Shown here: positions 1-4,805 of the stretch, piece by piece
How positions within the stretch are numbered: the first letter of the stretch is position 1
How the letters are laid out: each line of letters begins with the position of its first letter
Source of the DNA: Candidatus Avimonoglobus intestinipullorum
GTDB taxonomy: Bacteria; Bacillota; Clostridia; UBA1381
Direction: 5' to 3'
Assembly (NCBI GenBank): GCA_018714645.1
Contig: DVND01000013.1
Coordinates: forward strand, 1-7,084
DNA length: 7,084 bases
The notes under the pieces: generated by a model
Database searches by the model: none
Told to the model about the DNA's origin: nothing
The model's input: only the letters and a program-made list of their open reading frames with translations
Position numbers and translations under genes: made by a program

Positions 1-2
1 AA

Positions 3-98
3 GTGACCCATAAGTACAGCGCCCGAGAGCTTGCGGAACTTTTGCTGAGAGAGCATGATATTCTGGTAAAAGACTGTAGCTTGAAGAGGGGAATATAA
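3..98 (+). CDS. C-terminal end of a probable PLP-dependent aminotransferase (HisC/CobD-like), 5' end outside the window
   Basis: An open frame enters the window and stops at TAA 96-98, giving 31 visible residues. They read SARELAELLLREHDILVKDC and then LKRGI. This resembles the small-domain end of class I/II aminotransferases of the histidinol-phosphate/threonine-phosphate type, where a helix (ELa..LL) precedes a strand ending I.KDCS. Those proteins normally continue about 30 residues further through a G-YIRIAVR strand whose Arg contacts the substrate. Here the stop comes six residues after the KDCS motif, so this copy is truncated, frameshifted near the GGGG run at 88-91, or divergent. The assignment rests on a short motif only. 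The real N-terminus and any fused domain cannot be seen. It is separated from yabE by an AT-rich gap with its own promoter, so it is not in the yabE operon. Confidence 0.45.
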   Translation: MTHKYSARELAELLLREHDILVKDCSLKRGI

Positions 99-133
99 TG
101 GAAAATATATCGTGAAAAACAACAGAAAAAAAG

Positions 134-149
134 TTTTTTTCGAAAAAAA
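134..149. repeat. AT-rich perfect palindrome in the gap between the aminotransferase and yabE
   Basis: Seven T, CG, seven A form a perfect 16-bp palindrome inside a homopolymer-rich stretch (about 110-165). It has no GC-rich stem, so it is not a classical intrinsic terminator. It could act as a weak terminator for the upstream gene, or as curved DNA/UP-type sequence upstream of the yabE promoter. No open reading frame with a ribosome binding site is seen between 99 and 255. Confidence 0.3.
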
Positions 150-171
150 GAAATAATCTTTTTAGGCAAGT

Positions 172-188
172 TGTAACAACTTCGTAAC
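172..188 (+). promoter_or_regulatory. Possible WalR (YycF) box upstream of the yabE promoter
   Basis: The site reads TGTAAC-AACTT-CGTAAC. The known WalR consensus in Bacillus and relatives is TGTWAH-N5-TGTWAH, so 11 of 12 defined positions match and only the first base of the second half differs. It ends 7 bp before the -35 hexamer at 196, where an activator would be expected to bind. WalR controls cell-wall hydrolases, including the 3D-domain protein YocH in B. subtilis, so a 3D-domain gene downstream fits. An overlapping hairpin, AAGTTG-TAA-CAACTT (168-182), is an alternative reading of the same bases. Confidence 0.45.
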
Positions 189-195
189 AAAATAC

Positions 196-224
196 TTGAC
201 AAAATGAAGATGGTCGGGTATAAT
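196..224 (+). promoter_or_regulatory. SigA-type promoter of yabE
   Basis: TTGACA (196-201), a 17-bp spacer and TATAAT (219-224) match the vegetative consensus perfectly. Transcription should start near 231, giving a leader of about 25 nt that is mostly the ribosome binding site AGGAGG (241-246). Confidence 0.9.
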
Positions 225-255
225 AGCGCTTGTATAGGATAGGAGGTAGAATGCA

Positions 256-1353
256 ATGTTTTCTATGAAAACACTGAAATCCTACCGCAACAAGCAAGGG
301 CGTATCTTATTGACGTCCATTTCTGTGATATTGATATGTATGTTTACGACAGGTGCGGTTTTTGACACCAGCCGCAAGAAGGTGACGCTGGTGCAGATTG
401 ACGCGTTCGCAAACGCGGAAACCGTCAGTACCATCAGCACCAGAAAAGAAACTGTGGGAGAATTCCTGCAGGAGAATGGCGTCGTCGTGGATGAGTATGA
501 CCAGGTCAATATGCAGGACGGCGATCCGATTTATGATGAAGCAAAAATCATCGTGCGGGAAGGAACCGTATTTGAGCTTGTTGCGGACGGAAAGATTGAA
601 ATTGTTGCGACGACACAGAATACCGTCGCAAAGGCACTGGAGGAAATCGGGATTGTTTTGGGCCCGAACGACCTGGTGGAGCCTGCGGGAACAACGGCTG
701 TTACCGAAGATATGACGGTCACGGTGTCGCGGGTTGAGATCACTGAGGAACGGGTGGAGACGCCGGTCCCCTTTGAAACGGTGGAACAGCAGGACGCGAC
801 GCTGTATGTCGGCACGAATAAATTGCTGACGGAAGGCGCGGACGGTGTCCGGGAGACGGTGTATAAGGTAACCAAAAAGGACGGCGTTGAAATCGGCCGG
901 GAGGTTGTTTCGGAGGCTGTCATAAAAGAGCCCGTAAACGCGGTGAAGGGCATTGGCACCAAGCCGATTCCGAAGCCGGCTGAGAACAAGGCGGAGCAGG
1001 CGGTTCCAGCCAGCAGCCAGGCAAAGGATAAGAATTTCTCGTATTCAAGAAAGCTCACTGTGACGGCAACAGCATATGACACATCGCCGGGCGAAAACGG
1101 GGGCCATGCTAAAACCGCTTACGGCCTGACGCCGCAGTACGGCGTTGTGGCGGTGGACCCGAACGTGATCCCGCTGGGGACGAAACTGTACATCGAATCC
1201 AGCGACGGCGGAAAATCGTGGACATACGGATACTGCATCGCTGGGGACACCGGCGGCGCAATTAAAGGGAACAAGGTTGATTTGTGTTACAACACACGTA
1301 AGGAATGCATCAACTTTGGAAGAAGAAGCGCAACGGTCTACGTTTTAGATTGA
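256..1353 (+). CDS. yabE: YabE-like cell-wall protein: membrane anchor, two DUF348, G5 and 3D domains
   Basis: A 365-residue surface protein with one N-terminal hydrophobic segment (about 17-38), serving as signal or anchor. Two DUF348 repeats follow (about 43-98 and 101-157), then a G5 domain (about 160-235), a Pro/Ala/Lys-rich linker (about 240-262) and a C-terminal 3D domain (about 265-365). The three aspartates that name the 3D fold are visible: D301 in VAVDPNVIPLGT, D331 in AGDTGGAIKG and D342 in KVDLC. These proteins are relatives of Rpf/MltA-like lytic transglycosylases and are thought to cleave or bind peptidoglycan outside the membrane during growth or spore revival. The start at 256 lies 9 nt after AGGAGG; the Met at 265 is too far away. 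The 3D domain has three cysteines (C327, C344, C351), notable for an exported domain. A consensus promoter and a WalR-like box lie upstream and a terminator follows the stop. In B. subtilis and relatives rnmV comes next, but here rsmA does. Confidence 0.9.
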   Translation: MFSMKTLKSYRNKQGRILLTSISVILICMFTTGAVFDTSRKKVTLVQIDAFANAETVSTISTRKETVGEFLQENGVVVDEYDQVNMQDGDPIYDEAKIIVREGTVFELVADGKIEIVATTQNTVAKALEEIGIVLGPNDLVEPAGTTAVTEDMTVTVSRVEITEERVETPVPFETVEQQDATLYVGTNKLLTEGADGVRETVYKVTKKDGVEIGREVVSEAVIKEPVNAVKGIGTKPIPKPAENKAEQAVPASSQAKDKNFSYSRKLTVTATAYDTSPGENGGHAKTAYGLTPQYGVVAVDPNVIPLGTKLYIESSDGGKSWTYGYCIAGDTGGAIKGNKVDLCYNTRKECINFGRRSATVYVLD

Positions 1354-1355
1354 TG

Positions 1356-1382
1356 AAAGGCGGAGAAAGCTCCGCCTTTTTT
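1356..1382 (+). terminator. Intrinsic terminator after yabE
   Basis: A 10-bp stem AAAGGCGGAG/CTCCGCCTTT (1356-1365 with 1370-1379), an AAAG loop and six T (1377-1382). It begins 3 nt after the yabE stop and lies before the rsmA start, so rsmA depends on readthrough or on a promoter not recognised here. Confidence 0.88.
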
Positions 1383-1412
1383 ATCGTCTACACAAATGGA
1401 AAGGGGCAGGCT

Positions 1413-2264
1413 ATGGATTTGACGTCAATACAGGAGATCAAGGCAGTTGCAAAACGGTTTGGGTTTCATTTTTCCAAAGGGCTGGGGCAGAATTTTTTGT
1501 TGGACCCCTCTGTTTTGCAGCACATTGTGAAAGCCGCGGGAGCGGCGGACGGCATTTTGGAAATCGGGCCGGGGTTTGGCGTGCTCACGCGGGAGCTGGC
1601 GCAGGCGGCCCGGAAAGTGGTTGCGGTGGAGATTGACAACAGCCTGCTGCCCGTCCTGGAATATACGCTGGGGGAGTTTGACAATGTGCAGGTGGTTCCC
1701 GGAGATATTTTAAAAATGGATATTGGGGCTTTGCTGCATGACGCATTTGGGGACGGGCGGGTCAGCGTGGCGGCAAATCTGCCGTATTATATTACCACGC
1801 CGATTATCACGCGCCTGATTGAGAGCCGGCTGCCTTTTGAGAATATCGTGGTGATGGTGCAGAAAGAGGTGGCGATGCGGCTGTGCGCACAGGCGGGAAC
1901 GAAGGATTACGGCGCGGTCAGCGTGCTGTGCAGTTACTACACGGATGCGGAAATTGTCGCCCGTGTGCCGGCGGCAAGCTTCTATCCGCCGCCTAAGGTG
2001 GATTCTGCGGTCGTCCGGTTTCATATGCTGGAACGCCCGCGAGTGGCAGTGCGGGACGAAAAGCTGCTGTTCCGGGTGGTGAAAGCCGCGTTTGCGCAGC
2101 GGCGCAAAACGCTGTTGAATTGTCTGTCCAGCGGACTGGGGATGGACAAGCAGGCCATGGCCGGGCTTTTGGAACAGGCAGGCGTTGCCCCCGGAATCCG
2201 CGGGGAACGTCTGAATTTGTTGGAATTTGCTGCAATTTCTGACGTAATTCAGAAAAATATGTAA
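1413..2264 (+). CDS. rsmA: 16S rRNA (adenine(1518)-N6/adenine(1519)-N6)-dimethyltransferase RsmA (KsgA)
   Basis: A 283-residue cytoplasmic methyltransferase, normal length for the family. It uses S-adenosylmethionine to dimethylate the two adjacent adenines in helix 45 of 16S rRNA late in 30S assembly; loss gives kasugamycin resistance. Visible signatures are the N-terminal GLGQNFLLDP (23-32), SAM motif I LEIGPGFGVLT (49-59), the acidic ribose-binding end of strand 2 (VAVEID), and the catalytic NLPYYIT motif (122-128). The C-terminal part carries FYPPPKVDSAVV and AFAQRRKTLLNCL, typical of the rRNA-binding small domain. The chosen ATG follows AAAGGGG with about 6 nt spacing. An in-frame ATG at 1305 would overlap the 3' end of yabE and run through its terminator, so it is rejected. 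No promoter is evident between 1383 and 1412. rnmV, which usually precedes rsmA in Bacillota, is absent here. Confidence 0.96.
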   Translation: MDLTSIQEIKAVAKRFGFHFSKGLGQNFLLDPSVLQHIVKAAGAADGILEIGPGFGVLTRELAQAARKVVAVEIDNSLLPVLEYTLGEFDNVQVVPGDILKMDIGALLHDAFGDGRVSVAANLPYYITTPIITRLIESRLPFENIVVMVQKEVAMRLCAQAGTKDYGAVSVLCSYYTDAEIVARVPAASFYPPPKVDSAVVRFHMLERPRVAVRDEKLLFRVVKAAFAQRRKTLLNCLSSGLGMDKQAMAGLLEQAGVAPGIRGERLNLLEFAAISDVIQKNM

Positions 2265-2272
2265 AAAAATGT

Positions 2273-2301
2273 TTGATTACGCCCATAAGGTATGGTATAA
2301 T
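2273..2301 (+). promoter_or_regulatory. Extended -10 promoter of the small XRE regulator gene
   Basis: TTGATT (2273-2278), a 17-bp spacer and TATAAT (2296-2301), with TGG directly before the -10 as an extended element. Transcription should begin near 2308, leaving only about 13 nt before the start codon. The spacer holds an inverted repeat, CCATA-AGG-TATGG (2283-2295), which could be an operator. Confidence 0.8.
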
Positions 2302-2320
2302 GACAGTGCGAAAGGGCGTG

Positions 2321-2602
2321 ATGCAGTTGTATGAGTACAACATTGGAGAAGGGATCAAGAATATCCGTAAAAAGCACAATCTGACACAGGAACAGCTTGC
2401 AAAGGCATTAAACGTTTCAACTGCAACCATTGCAAATTATGAAAACAATAAAACTGTTCCAAGCATGGAATTTATTCTCAAGCTGTCCACGCTGTTCGGG
2501 GTGACAACCGATACGGCAATGGGAAAATTCATTGAGCAGCCGGACCGGCAGTTTAGCCTGATGGAAGGCGTCGATCCGGATACAACAGAGGATATAGACT
2601 GA
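2321..2602 (+). CDS. Small XRE-family (Cro/C1-type) helix-turn-helix regulator
   Basis: A 93-residue, single-domain DNA-binding protein. Residues about 8-62 form the five-helix Cro/C1 domain. IKNIRKKHNLTQEQLAKALN gives helices 1-2, STATIANYENNKTVPS the recognition helix and the conserved YE.N...P turn, and MEFILKLSTLFGV helix 4. The family usually continues DxLLG; here it reads TDTAMGK. A short acidic tail follows (about 71-93), too small for a ligand domain. ATG 2321 has AAAGGG just upstream. A longer in-frame TTG start at 2273 coincides with the -35 hexamer and is therefore impossible from this promoter. The gene has its own promoter and terminator, so it is monocistronic. Its target is unknown. 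An inverted repeat inside its own promoter suggests autoregulation, which is inference. Confidence 0.85.
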   Translation: MQLYEYNIGEGIKNIRKKHNLTQEQLAKALNVSTATIANYENNKTVPSMEFILKLSTLFGVTTDTAMGKFIEQPDRQFSLMEGVDPDTTEDID

Positions 2603-2630
2603 AAAACGGGCGTGTTTGCGCCCGTTTTTT
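2602..2630 (+). terminator. Intrinsic terminator after the XRE regulator
   Basis: ACGGGCG/CGCCCGT stem (2606-2612 with 2619-2625), extended by A/T pairs from 2602, with a TGTTTG loop and six T (2625-2630). It overlaps the last base of the stop codon. Confidence 0.88.
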
Positions 2631-2681
2631 ACATATTTTTGGATGCCGTGCCGCATAATAAAGCTGAAAGGAGATGGCTTG

Positions 2682-3227
2682 ATGAACGTTTATGATTTTA
2701 AAGCAAAGACGATTGACGGGTGCGAGATTGCGCTGGAAGGGTATCGGGGAAAGGTGCTGTTGATTGTGAATACCGCCAGCAAGTGCGGTTTTACGCATCA
2801 ATACGAGGAGCTGGAAACCCTGTACCGGAAATATGCCCAGGAGGGGCTGGTGATTCTCGGGTTCCCTTGTAATCAATTTATGAATCAGGAACCGGAATCC
2901 AATGAAAAGATCAAGGAATTCTGTACGACAACCTATCAGGTGACGTTCCCCATGTTCGCGAAGATCGATGTAAAGGGGGAGCGCGCGCTGCCGTTATACG
3001 GATACCTCACCGCACAGCAGAAGTTTGAGGGCTTCAACCGCTCGCATCCCCTGGGGGAAAAGCTGGACGAGCTTCTGTATGCAGAAGATAAAAATTATGC
3101 CATGACAGACGATGTTAAATGGAACTTTACCAAGTTTGTGGCAGACAAAGAAGGCGTCTGCGTCCGGCGGTTTGAACCAACGACGGATATCTCGGAGGTA
3201 GAGGAATATATCAAAACCCTGCTTTGA
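2682..3227 (+). CDS. gpx: Glutathione peroxidase family protein, probably a 2-Cys thioredoxin-dependent peroxidase
   Basis: A 181-residue cytosolic thioredoxin-fold peroxidase that reduces hydroperoxides. The catalytic tetrad is complete: peroxidatic C35 in ASKCGFT, Q69 in GFPCNQFMNQEP, and W147-N148 in VKWNFTKF. C81 in KEFCTTTY lies 46 residues after C35, the same spacing as the C36/C82 disulfide pair of yeast Gpx3. A thioredoxin-reduced 2-Cys mechanism is therefore likelier than use of glutathione, which most Clostridia lack. The segment 112-144 is longer than in mammalian GPX4, as in many bacterial members of about 180 residues. The ATG at 2682 has AAAGGAG with 8 nt spacing; the longer in-frame ATG at 2616 falls inside the preceding terminator. 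No clear promoter was found in 2631-2681, so expression may rely on a weak promoter or readthrough. A terminator follows. Confidence 0.93.
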   Translation: MNVYDFKAKTIDGCEIALEGYRGKVLLIVNTASKCGFTHQYEELETLYRKYAQEGLVILGFPCNQFMNQEPESNEKIKEFCTTTYQVTFPMFAKIDVKGERALPLYGYLTAQQKFEGFNRSHPLGEKLDELLYAEDKNYAMTDDVKWNFTKFVADKEGVCVRRFEPTTDISEVEEYIKTLL

Positions 3228-3228
3228 A

Positions 3229-3258
3229 AAAAGCCGCTGTACAGGCGGCTTTTATTTA
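3229..3258 (+). terminator. Intrinsic terminator after the peroxidase gene
   Basis: AAAAGCCGC/GCGGCTTTT stem (3229-3237 with 3245-3253), a 7-nt loop TGTACAG and an interrupted T-tract (TTTTATTTATTT). It starts 2 nt after the stop, and its tail adjoins the -35 of the next promoter. Confidence 0.82.
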
Positions 3259-3259
3259 T

Positions 3260-3288
3260 TTGACTTTTTTGCGGTTTTCGTTTATAAT
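3260..3288 (+). promoter_or_regulatory. SigA-type promoter of apbE
   Basis: TTGACT (3260-3265), a 17-bp spacer and TATAAT (3283-3288). The expected transcription start is near 3295, leaving a leader of about 78 nt before the apbE start. No riboswitch fold is evident in that leader. Confidence 0.88.
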
Positions 3289-3372
3289 AAATGGGACAAA
3301 AGACAGAAGGGGAAGCCTGTCAGTCCGATGCGTGCGGCTTGCAGGCTTTTTCCGGTTGAGGAGTCGGTTCCA

Positions 3373-4416
3373 ATGAGAAAAAAGCAATTGATACAGGGCG
3401 GCGTGCTGCTTGCGGCCGCGGCTGTGGCCCTGCTGGTTACAATCCATTTCCAGACGGCTACATATACGATACAGATCCCGGACGCGCTGGACACTGTTTC
3501 CGAAATTTCCGTGACTACAGACCAGAACGGGAACGTGATTTTAAAGGAGTGCGAGGAATACATCCGGGAAATGGACCGGCTGTTTTCCCCCACAAATCCG
3601 GAGAGCGACGTCTGCAAAATCAATAGTGCAGCGGGCACTGGAACGACGGTTCTCGTGGACGCGCGGACGGCTGATATTTTATCCAGGGCACAGCAGTATT
3701 CCGTGGAAACAAGTGGATTTTTTGACGTCACCGTTGGGAGCATCGTAAATATTTGGAACGAGGCGCAGGAGACGGGGACGCTGCCGGCGCCGGAGTCGAT
3801 TTCAGAGGCGATCCATGATGTGGGGTTTCGGAATTTCGAGGTAAACCGGAATGACAATACGGTGATACTTGACAAGCAGCATGTGGATATCACATTGGGC
3901 GGTATTGCAAAGGGGTATATCACAGATGGATTGGTTGCCATGCTGCGGGAAAAGGGCGTATCCAGTGCATTGATCAATCTGGGGGGGAATACATATGCGC
4001 TGGGGGAAAAGGCGGAGCGCACCCCCTGGAACATTGGGATCCAGGACCCGAACGACCCGGAGCGGCTCATCGGCAGCGTGCAGGTGGAAAACCAGTGCGT
4101 CATCACTTCGGGGGATTACCAGCGCTATTTTGAACTGGACGGCGTGCGGTACCATCACATTATGAATCCAAATACCGGCATGCCATCCAGAAGCGGCCTG
4201 CGGTCCGTGACGATCATCGGGGAGGATGCGACGCTGGCGGATGCGCTGTCGACTGCATGCTTTGTTTTGGGATACAGCGAAGGCTCCCATCTGATCAGCC
4301 AATATCCGGGCGTGACGGCGGTTTTTGTGACGGACACCAATACGGTCTATTACAGCGGCGCCCTGGAGGATGTGTTTGAACGCTCCAACCAGAATTATGA
4401 ATACAGGCGCTTTTAG
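3373..4416 (+). CDS. apbE: ApbE-family FAD:protein FMN transferase, membrane-anchored
   Basis: A 347-residue protein that uses FAD to attach FMN covalently to threonine of partner proteins such as RnfG, RnfD, NqrC or other FMN-binding-domain proteins outside the membrane. Residues about 5-26 are one hydrophobic segment after a short basic start (MRKKQ). No lipobox cysteine follows, so it is an uncleaved anchor or ordinary signal peptide rather than the usual lipoprotein. Family motifs are GGIAKGYITD (176-185), LINLGGN (200-206), HHIMNPNTGMPS (261-272) and the metal-binding region LADALSTACFVLG with D290 and T294. ATG 3373 has GAGGAG with 9 nt spacing and puts the hydrophobic segment right at the N-terminus. 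The ATG at 3328 would add 15 residues before it and is less likely. No flavinylated partner is encoded in this window. No independent terminator follows. Confidence 0.94.
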   Translation: MRKKQLIQGGVLLAAAAVALLVTIHFQTATYTIQIPDALDTVSEISVTTDQNGNVILKECEEYIREMDRLFSPTNPESDVCKINSAAGTGTTVLVDARTADILSRAQQYSVETSGFFDVTVGSIVNIWNEAQETGTLPAPESISEAIHDVGFRNFEVNRNDNTVILDKQHVDITLGGIAKGYITDGLVAMLREKGVSSALINLGGNTYALGEKAERTPWNIGIQDPNDPERLIGSVQVENQCVITSGDYQRYFELDGVRYHHIMNPNTGMPSRSGLRSVTIIGEDATLADALSTACFVLGYSEGSHLISQYPGVTAVFVTDTNTVYYSGALEDVFERSNQNYEYRRF

Positions 4417-4441
4417 AGCAGTGAAAAAGTTTTAAAATTAT

Positions 4442-4451
4442 GAAAGCTTTC
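4442..4451. promoter_or_regulatory. Perfect palindrome abutting the -35 of the T-box gene promoter (possible operator)
   Basis: GAAAGCTTTC is a perfect 10-bp palindrome ending 2 bp before TTGACA (4454). A second palindrome, TCCATGGA (4461-4468), lies within the spacer. Either could be an operator for the HTH domain of the downstream fusion protein; this is inference from position only. Confidence 0.3.
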
Positions 4452-4453
4452 TG

Positions 4454-4482
4454 TTGACAATCCATGGAAGCGGTGGTATAAT
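4454..4482 (+). promoter_or_regulatory. Consensus promoter of the T-box leader and fusion gene
   Basis: TTGACA (4454-4459), a 17-bp spacer and TATAAT (4477-4482), with TGG before the -10. This is a very strong constitutive-looking promoter, as expected where control is by transcription attenuation downstream. Transcription should start near 4489. Confidence 0.9.
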
Positions 4483-4488
4483 GATAAA

Positions 4489-4766
4489 AATTGAATAATA
4501 AAGGCGATGACGAAGACGGCCGAAAATCAAACCGGGGAGAGAATTGGCGGGTGGTGCGAGCCAACGGGGCGGTTTTCAAGTGCTTATCACTTCCGAGCCG
4601 GAAGCCCGAACGCCCAAGGGTCAGTAGACGCTTCCCGTGTGTTGCAGCGTAATTGCAAAGGGCTTGCTGGAGCCTTAGAGTGGGCGCCTGTATGGGGCGC
4701 AATTTGAGTGGTACCGCGGGGCAGTTTGTTCCCGTCTCAAAGGTGTTCTTTGAGACGGGTTTTTTA
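4489..4766 (+). promoter_or_regulatory. T-box riboswitch leader, predicted isoleucine-specific (AUC specifier)
   Basis: A complete T-box leader. Stem I spans about 4503-4599. Base GGC/GCC (4503-4505 with 4597-4599) is followed by the K-turn GATGA opposite GA, then GAAG/CTTC (4512-4515 with 4590-4593), the AGAGA bulge at 4538-4542, and apical hairpin TTGGC/GCCAA with the GGTG loop. On the 3' side the specifier loop ends ATC-A directly before CTTCC-GAGCC, the standard position of codon plus purine, so the specifier is AUC (Ile). Stem II is GGAAGC/GCTTCC (4600-4605 with 4630-4635) and contains AGTAGA. Stem III is GCGCC/GGCGC (4684-4688 with 4696-4700). The T-box core TGGTACCGCGG is at 4709-4719. 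Its UGGU bulge would pair with an ACCA 3' end (A73), as in tRNA-Ile. The antiterminator helix TTTGAG/CTCAAA (4703-4708 with 4736-4741) competes with the terminator. Uncharged tRNA-Ile should permit readthrough into the fusion gene. Confidence 0.93.
4731..4765 (+). terminator. Regulated terminator of the T-box leader
   Basis: A 12-bp perfect stem CCCGTCTCAAAG/CTTTGAGACGGG (4731-4742 with 4748-4759), a GTGTT loop and six T (4760-4765). The left arm contains the CTCAAA that pairs with TTTGAG in the antiterminator, so the two structures are mutually exclusive. It may also stop readthrough from apbE, which has no terminator of its own. Confidence 0.93.
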
Positions 4767-4805
4767 TTGAAATCAATTTATACCGTTTGATGAGGAGGAG
4801 AAACC

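Noticed and set aside
251..268. Five-codon upstream frame (ATG 251 to TGA 268) overlapping the yabE start
   Set aside because: The ATG is only 4 nt from AGGAGG, too close for good initiation, and very short frames arise by chance.
531..1082. 183-codon reverse-strand frame opposite yabE
   Set aside because: Ser/Thr/Val-rich low-complexity antisense translation of the DUF348/G5 region; no ribosome binding site or domain seen.
1283..1296. Palindrome TGTGTT-AC-AACACA near the end of yabE
   Set aside because: It lies inside conserved 3D-domain codons and is explained by coding sequence; no promoter or T-tract is associated.
1305..1412. Longer rsmA reading frame starting at ATG 1305
   Set aside because: It overlaps the conserved end of yabE and crosses its terminator. 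The ATG at 1413 has a ribosome binding site and gives the normal RsmA N-terminus.
2273..2320. TTG start for the XRE gene giving 109 residues
   Set aside because: The TTG is the first three bases of the -35 hexamer, so it would not be in the transcript.
2628..2659. Promoter TTTACA...CATAAT before the peroxidase gene
   Set aside because: The spacer is 20 bp and the -35 overlaps the upstream terminator's T-tract; too weak to list.
2616..2681. Longer peroxidase frame starting at ATG 2616
   Set aside because: It begins inside the loop of the preceding terminator and has no ribosome binding site; 2682 has AAAGGAG and matches family starts.
4507..4707. 66-codon open frame within the T-box leader
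   Set aside because: It has no ribosome binding site and lies wholly in a structured RNA with all T-box elements.
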